From Anadara kagoshimensis (Eukaryota > Mollusca > Bivalvia > Arcoida > Arcidae): DNA of 64,000 nucleotides. The notes under the pieces are model-generated. The model worked only from the letters and a program-made list of their open reading frames with translations, was not told the DNA's origin and did not search any database. Each line of letters begins with the position of its first letter. The stretch's first letter is position 1. This document shows positions 29,801-44,000 of this stretch, piece by piece. The position numbers and the translations under genes were made by a program. Location: NCBI GenBank assembly GCA_021292105.1, contig CM037861.1, forward strand, positions 55,131,630 to 55,195,629, read 5' to 3'.

Positions 29801-32025
29801 AAAAAGATCCCCGTCAACATTGTTATGCTTAAACATGTTTAATACATCGAGCACGAACATACCGATCCGTGTTCAAATTACGATCCAAAAGCAAAATTTT
29901 TGTTATGAGAATTGGACTTAATAAATTTTTAATGTCATGATTTTTGTATTTGTTGTTTCATTTTGGATATCTGGATTGTCTATTGTTTACTAGCACGTGC
30001 CCAGGTGTTTCAAGTTGAACTACCCGGTGGTTCAACTTGAAACACCTGGGCACGTGCTAGTAAACAATAGACAATCGAGTATTCAAGTTGGTTACCGACC
30101 CGAAGAAAACAAAAGAGTTATCGTGTAAATATTTGTTAATGATAGATATATACAATACCTACTTTTGATTACTGTTCATCAGATTACTATCCTCAGACGA
30201 CCCCTGGATTTCGTTATTTTCCGCCTGTGAATTACGTTTCCTGCTCACTTCCTCTACTCCATTTTCAGATGTTGCCACTACTTTATTTCCAGTTTTTGAA
30301 TCACTACTAGATGTAGAATTTCTTTTTTGTTTTTTCCGACAACAACACTGAAATATTGCTATGAGTAAGGACATACTGAATAAGGCAGCTACGGTACTGG
30401 CTATAGTTACAACCATTTTAGATGTTTTAAACTTACTATCACCTTCATTTAGACTTTGTTGTAGTCCCTGTGCACTAGCAAAATCCACTTCTTTAGAATA
30501 AATAACCTGGTTCAATGAGTTCCTAGAACCAGGAGAATGTTGAAATTTCCCAGTGCCGGTACTTTCTGTTTGTGATATATTCCTGTCTATATTACTTTGT
30601 TTTTTATTATTTGATACTTCACTTTTAAAATACCTTGTGTTGTTTATTGTTGTTTGTGAATGATTAAGTCCTTTATTCTTCACTTCCTGAATATATTTAT
30701 AAGTATCTGATCTGCGTGGTGTACGTCTATTAGGCAGTTTAACCCTCTCATAACTAGCACGTTTATGAACATGACTAAACAATGAATCAGTGTAAATACT
30801 AACTAATTTTACCTGCTCCTGCCTTTTAGTTAAAAACGATCCTCTTAATCTGCCAAAAACATGCCTCTCTCCTCTTAAATCACTGTTTTTTACCTGGGAG
30901 GGTTTTCTAAACGGTAACCCCCAGGTACTTGGTAGATATAACAAGATTAGGTAACTTAACAATCCAATGATACTATATATCTTCATCTTTATATATATTC
31001 TATATATATAAATATATATATAACTGTGGAAAGAAGATGTAAAACTCGTTACTTTATATACATGAAAAAATAATTATATATCCCGACACTGGTGTATCAC
31101 ATCAACTTAGTGATTTTATTATTACCAAAGCCCTGAGTGGTAATGAGTATGTGAATTCCTTGTTTCAAACTTCTCTCTTTATGATCTCTACATACTGGAG
31201 TTCTTCATCTGTTGAAGCAGATTGGTATGTGGTTATTTATGTTATTAAAAACCTTCACATATTTTATTGGCTACTACTACTACACACATTCTTGACCATC
31301 ATGCTAATTTCTTCCTGGCTGCTATCTTACAGACATATCTTTGTACTTATGTTGTGTTTATAGTAAGGTATTTTGATTTCATCCATGTTAGTGGGATTCA
31401 GATTCTGGATGTTTTTCTGTTCTCTGTGATGTTGATCTGTTTATCCAGTGGACCACTAAGTACTATATTTTATCTATATATCTACGATAGTTTTGATGAA
31501 CTTCTCAGATATGAATCTTCTTGCTACAAATACAGAAACAGATTCTTAATAATAAATAATTTTGAGAATCTGTCTTATAGCTAAACTACTTAGCAGTGTA
31601 ATTTATTTATAATAAGCATCATAAAAAATTAAAATGGTATACTTCCAGCAAATTTTCTCTTTTTTTATTGATTTTATTGATCAGTAAAATTTTACTGATA
31701 TAGAAAAATCAAAATCCTGTTTAAATGTGGTTTTCAAAAATTAAGTCTCGTTCTATAGAAGAAGATTGATAATGTTTCAATGTAAGTTAAATATTCTTGA
31801 CTGGCACATAAAACCGCACATTTGATAAAATATTTACTTGTGTACAAATATGATTATATAGCCATTGTATCAATTTGTTATTTATTTACAAACATGACAA
31901 TTATTTGAACACTGAATTATATGTCACGCACTGAACACAGAAATATGTCATGCCTGTGTTTGTGTCAAATGTTTTAATAATTTATATGTTCTCTATGTTG
32001 TTAATGTGCAATTAAGAGATAAGAA

Positions 32026-32071
<46 letters not shown>

Positions 32072-35000
32072 ATCTGTAATTCAAGGTGTAAATTTATATA
32101 TACACATGTATTAAAACAGTACTTGTAACAAGAAAGAATAAATAGAATAAATTTGCATATAGTGAATATTAATTACATTACATATTGATACTAAAAGTTG
32201 TCTATGTTTTATGACATAATTCCGATGTTAAGTAGCATGTGAATATTGTAGGTAAATAATGGATCATAACACGTAAAACTGACAAGACAAATATATATAC
32301 AAGTGTGATTTACATACCAACATAAACAAAAAAATACCTTTCTGTAATCTGTAAATAAGGATGTTACTACCTCTCCTGTATGTCAGGTCCTCATGTATGA
32401 TTGATAATACTGACAGCGAGTTATCCCTCCAGCACTCTTACTTACCATACTTTGACGGTATACTATGATAACTTTTACTATCCGACCAAGAACCTTACTT
32501 TGTACTGCTATCTATATCAGTACTTTAGTATGATAACTTTCCCTACCTGACCATGGATGAGGTTTTAATGGTCCACAAACGTCCTGGATAACAAGATTGC
32601 AATATTTGCATTTTAAGTTTTTTTCCTCTCTTAATTGACATTGAAAAAAATAAATTAATGATAAACTTGTATAGGATATTTGAAATGCATCCTCAACTCA
32701 TTAATGATAAGAAAGGTGATAGTGATAAACAAGTACATGTATACTAGATATTTGTGAAAATTTAAACTTTTTTGGTCTTAATTGACAATTTAAAATTTAA
32801 ATGATATAAATAACTTTAAAAAATTTGACATGTACATATGTATATATTTGACATTTCTCCTCCCACAAATGGTAGTACATGTGTCCTACATTTACCATTA
32901 CATTACTCTTACATTACCATTACGTGATAAGGTCAAGTCAGGTCAGAGTTGTCATTCTTGAATGAGATTTCCCATTGGACAGATGAATCATTTAATACTC
33001 TCTGTCTGATAGCCTCACAATATTTATCAATATAGGAATTTTTTGGTAAATATTTTTGTAGGATATGAGTAATTGATTTTTTTTACCAGATTCTGAATTT
33101 GACTTTAAATATTTTTGATATTTCTAATGTATTTTTGCATAATCCTGTTTGGCAGATTTAATTTCACTGATAAAAACAAGTCATATTTTACTACATGAAA
33201 GATTGCAATCATTCTTAAACTAATTCATGCAATATGAGTAAGTCACATGTTACAAATTTGAAATATTTGGAGCCTAACACACTCATAGCAAAATATATTT
33301 TTTTATTGACATTTCAAAGTTCATATTCAAATTATTAAATTCATGATCCTAAATATTTGGAGCTTCATAGCAAAATATGTTTTTGACTGATATTTTCACA
33401 TGTTAATATGCAAATTGTAAATTCATAATCTAAATTTGAAATATTTGAAACCTTGTTGCAAAACATATTTTTACTGATATTTTAATGTCTCTATGCAAAT
33501 TATAAAATTCTTTTTATCTTTGAGAGTATTGAGTTGCATTAGCAGTCTGTGTTATCCCTGCTGTACATGTGCTGTATTTATTAGCAGATATGTACCAACA
33601 CATGCACTAGGTTTTCAACACTGTGTGATTAGTATAGCAGTGGATCAGATTTCAGAATAATGTAATTTGAATTCACTGCATATTTCCCATGTGTTTCTTA
33701 GTTGACTTTAACAATTTTTTTAGGAAATATGTGTACAATATAAAAGTACATCACTGTGTACCAGTACATCTTGTACAAAATTAATGGGTACATAGATACA
33801 GCTATAAACGCTTATGTATAAAAATCTTGTCATAATAAGGTCTGAGACAAAGAGAAAGGAAGCACAAACTTTGAAATAAGAAGGGAAAAGCCAACCATTT
33901 TCATAGTGCAGGCAGATAAGATAATGATCAACAAGGAGGGGGGGGGGGGGGGTATTGATAATTCAAATCAAGTCTTGGAGGAAAAATTGAAAGAGATAGT
34001 GTCATGCCATCTCCATTCTCAGAAATGTCAATAAAGAAATAAAATGTGACAAAAGAAAAATTTGGCCAAAAGAATATGAAAAACAACCTTAGATCACCAT
34101 AAATGAAAAATATTCCAAATTATTTTTCTATTACAAAGTGGCCAGAAAATATAAAAAAACAACCAATGTTCACTTTAAATGAAAAATATTGATCATTTTT
34201 GTCCAAAATTATTTCTATTCCAAAGAGGCCAAAAAACCAAAAAAAAAAAAATGTGAAAAACAACCTATGAAAAAAATATTAGTGTTTGCGTTCAAAATAA
34301 TTTTTTGAACCAAAGTAGCCAAAAATATGAAAACAACCTATGGTCATGATAAATTAAACATTTGTATCTAAAAGAATGTGAAAAACAATAAATGGTCACT
34401 TTAAATGAGAAATATGAAATAGTTGTATCGAAAATTATTTCTATTTCTTCAGACATTGATAAAAAATTATTTGTTTGTTTACCTACCTTTGGTTTGGTCG
34501 TTCCTCTGTGTTAAGATTGACCTGATGAGTTTAGTGTATGTTTGTGAAGTACTATAATGATGATATAGTTGATTGTTTTGTTGGTTACATTAGTAAGAGG
34601 ATGTTGACTTGGTGATCAGGTACTGACTCTGTACTGACTCGGCATGCCTTGTTATTATCATTATGATAAATCTTTATACTACACACATCTGTCTGCCAAA
34701 TAACTTCACTTACAGATCACCTGATGGTGATACAGCGGAACTGTTTATAAGTATTTATTTGTTGAAAATGTTTTAAAGATATAAAAAAATATTCGGTTTA
34801 AAAATAAATTTCCATCAAGTCAGACCCAGGGACTTAAAATGGGTATTGCACCCTTTACATCACTTAGTTTAAGTTAGCCAAATTTGTAGAATGTTTGGTC
34901 AATAAGTTGGGTTTTGGGTTTCATTTCTAGGTTGTTTAGATACATAATTGTACTTAATTATTTTTCTAAACTGTTTTTAAGTATTTATTTGTAAATATTT

Positions 35001-38000
35001 TCACATGTTTTAAACAACTGTTAAAAAAAATTTCACAAGTAATTTTCAAAATGGGAATCAAATAACTATCCAATTTATATATGACAATGTTTGACAATGT
35101 TTTATAGTACTTTAAATGAAAAGTTTCTACAAAATTAGAACATAGATGTTATGCATTTAGGGTGATCTTAAAAATGACACCTCAACTTCACAAATCTTTA
35201 ATTTGCTAGATAATTAGTTAAAAATGCTGGAAAATATCACACTTACCTTAAAACTTCATTATCTGAATTAAAGATTAGTACTTTTCGTTTAAAGATTGCC
35301 CCTATTCATATTTCATTGCTAATATTACCCTATGATAGTTTGTTAAAGACAAAATGTTTATTACCATCTGCATATACATGTGCCGGTACTTGTAACAGAT
35401 TTCAAAGTTTGACATTGAACTTTATTTCCTGTTTAAATGTATGCAAATGTGTGTAGTGCCTTGTGCCATGATTTAATCGGGGAAATATTTGTTTTGATCC
35501 TTTGGAAAAAAAAAACAAGAGGCCCATGGGCCTGATACGCTCACCTGATAACTAACAGCTAGCTGATAGATTTAAAGAACACATAAATACTAAACCCCAA
35601 TGAATTTTTTCTTAACATCATGATAACCATTGTATCAATACCTACAACATTCTAATATATATGCCTATACAAAAAGTTTATAGTTTTTGAGATAATTAAC
35701 CATTTTGGTATTGTTTCGCATCTGTGACCTTGACCTTTGAACCCATGACCTTTTTCTATACATAAAAATGATCGCTGTATCAATACCTACAACATTCTAA
35801 TATACATGCATATACAAAAAGTTTATAGTTTTCAAGATAATTAACCATTTCGGTATTGTTTCGCATCTGTGACCTTGACCTTTGAACCCACGACCTTTTT
35901 CTATACATCAAAATGATCGTTGTATCAATACCTACAACATTCTAATATACATGCCTATACAAAAAGTTTATAGTTTTCGAGATAATTAACCATTTCGGTA
36001 TTGTTTCACATCTGTGACCTTGACCTTTGAACCCATGACCTTTTTCTATACATCAAAATGAACGTTGTATCAATACCTACAACATTCTAATATACATGCC
36101 TATACAAAATGTTTATAGTTTTCGAGATAATTAACCATTTTGGTATTGTTTCGCATCTGTGACCTTGACCTTTGAACCCATGACCTTTTTCTATACATCA
36201 AAATGATCGTTGTATTAATACCTACAACATTCTAATATACATGCCTATACAAAATGTTTATAGTTTTTGAGATAATTAACCATTTTGGTATTGTTTCGTA
36301 TCTGTGACCTTGACCTATGAACCCATGATCTTTTTCTATACATCAAAATGATCGTTGTATCAATACCTACAACATTCTAATATACATGCCTATACAAAAA
36401 GTTTATAGTTTTCGAGATAATTAACCATTTTGTTATTGTTTCGCATCTGTGACCTTGACCTATGAACCCATGATCTTTTTCTATACATCAAAATGATCGT
36501 TGTATCAATACCTACAACATTCTAATATACATGCCTATACAAAAAGTTTATAGTTTTCGAGATAATTAACCATTTCGGTATTGTTTCACATCTGTGACCT
36601 TGACCTTTGAACCCATGACCTTTTTCTATACATGAAAATGAACGTTGTATCAATACCTGCAACATTCTAATATACATGCCTATACAAAATGTTTTTAGTT
36701 TTCGAGATAATTAACCATTTCGGTATTGTTTCGCATCTGTGACCTTGACCTTTGAACCCATGACCTTTTTCTATACATCAAAATGATCGTTGTATCAATA
36801 CCTACAACATTCTAATATACATGCCTATACAAAATGTTTATAGTTTTCGAGATAATTAACCATTTCGGTATTGTTTCGCATCTGTGACCTTGACCTTTGA
36901 ACCCATGACCTTTTTCTATACATCAAAATGATCGTTGTATCAATACCTACAACATTCTAGTATACATGCCTATACAAAAAGTTTATAGTTTTCGAGATAA
37001 TAATTATAATCAGAGGTAAAAAAAAATTAGGTCACGACCTTCACAATCGACCTTGACCTCATTTTGAAGATACTAACAAGAAGATGTCAAAACTGAAAAC
37101 CCCATGTCATTATCTGGTCAAATAGTCAAGTTATAACAATTTGAAGCTATTTTACGATTTTTTCAAAATTAAACGCAAAAACGCGTAACCTATTTTTTAT
37201 CCGAATTTCACAAAATGAACAAACTATAGGCTTAAGACCCTAGAGAAGCCAAATATCACATCAGATTTTTTCTCCAATTAGTACTTTCGGAGAAGAAGAT
37301 TTTTTAAGATTTTTGCACCCCTAGGTCACCTTGACCTAGTTATGGTAGCCATAGCAACGCCACGAACAAATCTGAATTGCACCGGCCCATATATACTTCT
37401 GACAAAGTTTCATTAAAAACTGTCCAGTAGTTTCAGAGGAGAAGTCGAAAATAGGTGTTAACGACGCACACACGCACACACGCACACACACACGCTGCGC
37501 TATGCCATAAGCTCACATGACCTTCGGTCAGGTGAGCTAATAAACAAGGAAATTATGAGTTCAGTGACTTTGTTTCTTTTGAATATAATTTTTATTATCT
37601 CTAATTAACACAAACATGTACACTCATATCTTAAAAAGAGAAACACCATATTTATATAAATACACAATACAAATAATATGAAGTTAATCCATCCCTAACC
37701 TCTTTTATAAGTAACTCTACAACACCTAGATTTAATAATATTCAACATGTTCAACACAGGGAAGAGTTTTATATTACATATTACAGGCATAATTTTTTGC
37801 ATGTTGTTTCATTATCAAACTAGTTCAGCAACCACTAAAATTAGTGCCTCCCACATTTTAAAAGCAAACACACAACAATATCAGCTAATATAGAAGTCAT
37901 TAGGTCATGTCAATATGAAATTGATGAAATCAGGTTCTGTAAATTTTAAAATGTTCTAATTTCATCTACAAGCTCCAGTTTTCTCCACCATTCCAAAACA

Positions 38001-41000
38001 CTCAACTATCTATGGTAATACAGATCAAGGCAAACTTGGTGACATAAGAAGCTGTGGATTTTGAGAAGGGTCTAGTTTCAATATTAATAGTAAAACTTGT
38101 ATACAAAGAACACAAGGGAGAACCAAGATGGAAAGGTAGTCTTTATAACATGGTGGTTGAAAATTATGTTTACCCAATTATAGAGAGACAACATCATCTT
38201 GGAATCCAGATTACATTTTACTGTATTTCAGGGACATTAATGGATCTGTTGGCATGACAATGAAATGAAGACATGTGTTCAATGTTGACATTGTTAGTTC
38301 TATTAGAGTTTATTTTTAGTTTTCAAATTTTCACCATGCTTTCCTGTACACTTGAATTTATATTTCATTCAAATTGGGGAAAGTTATTGTTGTTAAAATT
38401 TAAATTTTAATGTGACAGATCAAATTTTTTATAAATTGTTCACTTTCCCTGATGCACATTTAAGAAGAAAATATTTCTCTTTCATTTTAAAACTTTTTTT
38501 TCTGGTATGATATTTAAGTTGTTAGGTCACATTGATATTACAGGAAATTTGAATTTAATATGGCCAGGCAGGATATCACAGAAATATACATGTATTTAAA
38601 AAAAAGTTAAAAATGTATGTTGATAAGATGTAGTATTTTATCCAGGGATTTAGGAGTGGATCACTGACTATATAAATATTAGTATATATATAAAACCAGA
38701 CATACATACCTGCAGATTTCTGTATATAAATTATTGATATCCTGTTTATAAATCCACAACTAAGTATCATAGAATTATGATTACCACATGTAGATTAAAT
38801 ATCTGTGTTAAAACACACACAGGCTGACTTACATACAGACAGACTTACACATGTACATCAGGCATGTGCATGTAGAGTTGTCATTTGGTGCACTTGATAT
38901 GATACATTTTTAGGCTGTGATGTAATGTTACTGTAACACCCCCTAGGGTGTCAGTATTCACACATGTTGTTAATGGTTATACTATAAGCAGTAGGTCACT
39001 ATACCTCACTTTTCTCTTAGTCTGCCAGATTATTACCACAAATTCCTATATAACTAAGATTTCATAAAGACTTAGCTATAGATATCAGCAATACATTCCA
39101 TGACATATTAAGTTGTTTCCTGTTAAAACTATTATTTTGGCAAAACGAAGTCATTATCTTTAAATTCTTTTCTATTTTCTGTTATATTTACTTAAGTGAT
39201 TTTTATTTTAAAATTTGAATTTAATTACAAAGAACTTATTTTATATTGAAATTAAATTTTTGTTTTTTTTATTTTTATATTGAAATTTTTGGCTAGTTAG
39301 TAATAAAAAAATCCTAGTGCCCCCTCACTTGTACATGCATGTGCATTTTGACATGCACTTACCGATACATGTAGTGTCAATAGATATAACAGAAACATAT
39401 GATACCTTTTTCGACTTGAGGAGGCTGTTATATATCCCACACAAACATAATGACCAGTCAATGTCCAAATCACAATCCAAAAAGCAAAGTAAAAACTTTA
39501 AAAACTGGCATATTAAGTTAAAAACATGAACTTCTACCAGGGAAGTGAGAGTAGGTGCTCTGGAAAGGTAAGCATCTTTTGTCTAGCTAGCTACACCCCC
39601 ATCTAAACCTGACCCAACACTTGGTATTTGGTTGCCATGTTGGCTTGAATTATGAAAAGTTGTTTAGAAGAGACCCCTCACAGTAGTACAGTAGGGGTAA
39701 GTAAGGTTGACCTACATCAACAACAACATAATCATCACCAGCAACATAGCAATTGGCATGAATTCACACATTACCTACAATCTCTTCTAGACCTTAAAAA
39801 CTGGTGCCTTGTGCCATGGTAGGTGTTGTATGGTAAAGAAAACCTCTCTGCACATTCTCCTGAGTTTATTGCAAGGGTAAAAAACTCTGCCACTTTACCT
39901 ATAGCTGGTGAGGTTTTGATATAAGTGAAATATTCTCAACCGAGTTGTCCTAAAACTCAGTATAATTACCTCTAAGTGACATAGAGTTAAATCAAACATT
40001 TACATTAACTTTATAAGTTTATCCTAATTCTTGCCTATTTAACAGATAAATAAACCTTTATATAGGTATCAAGTTGTCCTCAACATGATGATAATAATCC
40101 CTGCATCACATATATATATATATACTGCATATAATTAGTTATACCGTAATATATATAATTAGTAAAATCTTGACAATGGATAGAATTGTTAGTTAGTTAA
40201 ACATAAGATTTATCATTTCCTGCACACACTTGAACATTCTTTAAAAAGACTTAACAAATTATACTACACTTACCAGAAGTTTACTTGACAAGATTTAATA
40301 ATTACTTATAATAGTGCTGTTGTATCTCCCAGCTGAACCTTATAGGAAGGCTAGATCCTTGGTCATTTGCACAATAAGCAATTTTAACCAATGACCAAAC
40401 ATTAAAGGAAGGCTAAATCCTTGGTCATTTCTTTGTACAAAATAAAATTTGTAACAAAAGATTATAGGGTAAACCACTGGTTAACAAAGTTTAAAGTAAT
40501 GGAAACAAAAGATATTTTAAGGTAAACTTCAGATTGCAATTGAAACAAAAAAAGACACAGGCTCAACAACTGTTTGAGATGGCTTTTTACGCATTGTAAG
40601 AAGTTTGAAATAAAGACACACTATATATAAGTACAAATGTACTTGTTTACACAGGCTGTTTGTTAAGTCGTATCTGAAAGGTCAAGGTCGTGGGAAAAGT
40701 ATGTTTGAAAATTGTGTCCAGGCCATATCTCATAGCTGCTTTGGACGACTCATAAAACTTCACATGAATAATCTTTATGGTCCAAAAGTTTATCGGAAAG
40801 GTCAAGGTCACAGGAAACATTAAACCCTTAAAGATTTGGGGGTGGGGGAGGGAGGGGGGTGGGATGTTATATTTGGACCTCAAGAGACAGTTCCAGTTTA
40901 CACAATGTAAGCAATGTTATAGGGTAAAATTGTGGGTCAGTGTTCTAGCACTAAAGTAAATAGATGTCAATTTGGTGATCATTCATTAAACAGTGTTAAC

Positions 41001-44000
41001 TACAATATATGTTTGCTGTATATTTCTACGTAAACTAAAGATGAAATTTATCAACAGGGTTTTAGCAGTTAAGTCATAAAACATGCTAAAATAATTTATC
41101 AGTATGCAGTCAAATTACAGCTTTATATTACACATGTACAAATAAAAGAAATAGTAACCTTTATATACATGTGGTTTTGTTGTTTTGTTGTTGTTGTGTT
41201 TTGAGAACGAACAACTTGGTAATAGTGTTAGGAATCTGACAAGTGACCTTCTGTGGTGTAAAATCTGTTAGAAATGTTATAAATATATAAATTATGTACT
41301 TGAGTTATTTGGCATAGAACAATGATTTGGTATAAATATTATGTAATTGATAACAATCTCATCAGATGCAATATGTATATATAAGTTATAAAGACTATTG
41401 CCAGAATGCATTTAACTTCTAGAGTGTGTTTCTCAGTTTGGAGCATTTCAGATTTACAATCAAGTTTTTTTTGACATTAGAACTAAGTTAAGATTATGAT
41501 TGATGTGTACATTATTGTATATATATTACTTTGTTGATGATAATGTTTTCTTGAATAACATTCATAAACTTGTTTTCTCTCCTTCACGTAGTAGGTATTC
41601 ATTAAGTGTTTGTAACAAACACCTAGGGATAATAATAATAATTTCAGCATTGTGTCAGTCATGCTGGATATGTTCATTTTCATAACTTGAACAAACAGAT
41701 TTCGCAACAACTGTCATAATTAGATTAATTATTTTTGCATCCCAAATTAAAGAATCCACAAAAAGAAAGGTAGTGAAAGGTTTCATTGTGTAAGATAACC
41801 TAGACTTTCTTTTTTCCACCAAGATTTATAAGGGAAATTGTTCCAATATATTTTGTCCAGAATGCTGCAAGAATTGTTCCAGATCAAATATATTAGAACC
41901 CTGTTTGAGATTTTCCTATCAAATACCACAAGTAGTGCAGATTCTATTAATAATATTGATATTCATTGATTTGTTCTGAAAATGAAGATATTTTTCAATA
42001 GATAAAATACAGGTTGAGTTCAGAATTGAGTTGTTTTTTTTTTTTTGGTCCAGCAGTTATGAGTGGCGGTAAACTACATTGTATATATTTTGCTTTTGTA
42101 GACTTAACCTGACATAGGCAAATTAGGCATGCTAATTGTTTGACAGCTCTTGATGGTACTACGAAATGTATCTACATGTTTAAATATTAAATGAATTGAG
42201 ACAATCCATAATATTTAGAATTTTATGTTATTTTTCAGCCATTGGTAAAATTTAAAAGTCATCTTTATTATGAAGAAAAAGATTATGTAACAGAAACAGA
42301 AAAGAGTCTAAAGCCAGGCATGGGTAGTAAGGTAAAGTATGAAGTTGTATCATGATGTGTCTAATGATTGTATTGGAATAGGGATGAATTATCAGTTGAT
42401 AAAAAATCAGTTAAACTGGAGATGGTAGGTGTTTTCAATTACATCCTTATTACTTAATTTACAACTCCATTTAAAAGTTTCAGAAGCATATACATGTACT
42501 GTCAAGTTTTATCTTTGTGTGATTTCAGAAAAGCTCCAGAACATATAAAATTATGTGTATTTGTGTTGCTGACAATTCTGCTTAGCTTGCATTGCTAGGG
42601 AACATCTAATAGCATACTATGGGTTGCATTTAAGAAAAAATATATTTAATATTGGAAATCAATTGAACTGTTTTCTTTTACAGATGATTATGTTTAAGAA
42701 TGGGGAGTCAAAAGGTGTAGCCTTTGACGACCTTTTTGAAGGAACATATTATCCAGCAGTATCTCTGTATAAGAATTGTAAAGTAAGTAAACACTAAACA
42801 GTATAAACTTTTCTTTTATGGGGATCCTCTGAAGATTGATTGAATGGGGTTTTCCAGGAGTTTTACATCCCAGTCAAGAATATTCACTCTTATAGAGATA
42901 TCACCAGTTGCATGTGAATTTGCAGAAATTCTGACTTGCAGTGTCCTCTTGGGCAATGTGAAGAGAGGGTTCTCTAACGTACTATGCCTGCTGTGACACA
43001 AGGTTTCAGTTTTTAAGGTCTCTTTCAAAAGGACCTGTGAGTTTTATTTCTAAATGCCCAGTACTTGGTGAAAGAACCACCAGTCACTACCTATTTTTCA
43101 AGTCTAGGTCAGACACCTGCATAAGAATAGGAATTAGATAGCTATGCTATGGAATTTAGATTATTTTGCTATTTTTATGAAAAATTGTACATATATACAT
43201 TGTACCATACTTTGAAATTATTTTACCCCTGGTTCAAAGAAAGGGGGGGGGGGTATACTGGTTCACTTCTGTCAGCTCGACTGAAACAAAAATTATGGTT
43301 TCTCGGTTTTCTCAGCAACTCTTGAAATTTTGTTTGCGAGTTCAATATAAAATCCCATGTAACAAGTACCAATTTTAAGCCTGCCATACATCTACTTCTG
43401 TTTACAGACTTAAGTTTATTTTTCGACATTTACAGTCAATTGTTAAAGTTAAAAGCGGGGACTATACTAAGTGAACAGTAGCTCACAGATTTTCTTGCTG
43501 CATCTTATTTTTAGGTGTTTATATTGAGTACTTTCTGTTTGTTTTAGGTAACAATGAATTTTGGTCCAAAATTTAAATATCCTCCACAAGACTTGAAAGA
43601 TTTCAGACCAGTAAGTAGAAGACATATTTTCCCAGCATTGTATTTGTTCTGATGGCATATTGGCTGATTGAATGCTGTTTTACATCATGTTAGCAAAGTT
43701 TCATCCATTTGCGATGATATGTAGCCATGTTGCTGAGAACAATATTACAGTTGAGTGAAATATCAAAGCCTTCTTACAACACTGAAAAATCCTTACGCTC
43801 GATTTTAATGGTTGTTCTTGCTGTCAGCTGTGATAACCAAACAAACATTAAGGGGCCTTTGCCCTTTTGAAGATTTCTAAAGTGAAAAAGAAAAAAAAGG
43901 TTCTGATTAATGAATTTAGCAAAATGTGCTACAAAAATACTGATCAAAATGTTCATTTAGTCAGTCATGAGTCATGATGAAATCTTCAATATGGCAGAAA

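Larger units (their letters stand above)
12419..42238. other. 29.8 kb ASH2L intron splitting the SPRY domain
   Basis: It starts with GTAAGT after AAAGATAGA and ends with TTTTTCAG before CCATTGGTA; both flanking exons are in phase 0. It holds an antisense multi-exon gene (15496-24200), an antisense single-exon membrane-protein ORF (30159-30986), a broken exon fragment, two hairpin-forming repeats, many SINEs and the 2 kb element at 35.5 kb. All other ASH2L introns seen are under 5 kb. Confidence 0.9.

Noticed and set aside
31151-31584. Two overlapping hydrophobic plus-strand ORFs
   Set aside because: T-rich sequence gives hydrophobic codons by chance; no splice signals, no recognisable product, different frames.
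32445-32510. Open frame with strong GTAAGTAAG donor on the minus strand
   Set aside because: It ends in phase 0, which does not fit the exon at 24200, and the sequence is an imperfect direct repeat (ATGATAACTTT...CTATCCGACCA / ATGATAACTTT...CTACCTGACCA).
34485-34545. Good donor (AAAG|GTAGGTAAAC) on the minus strand
   Set aside because: Phase does not fit the next exon and no start codon precedes it in an open frame. It could be a noncoding 5' exon, but nothing else supports it.
35247-35318. Possible 5' exon of the antisense gene on the minus strand (GTAAGT donor, phase fits exon 24200)
   Set aside because: An in-frame TGA closes the frame before the only reasonable acceptor (ATTAG), and the inner AG has no pyrimidine tract. 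Without RNA evidence it is not listed as an exon.
38710-38745. 32-base candidate micro-exon on the minus strand
   Set aside because: Too short to judge, with no neighbours in the same transcript.
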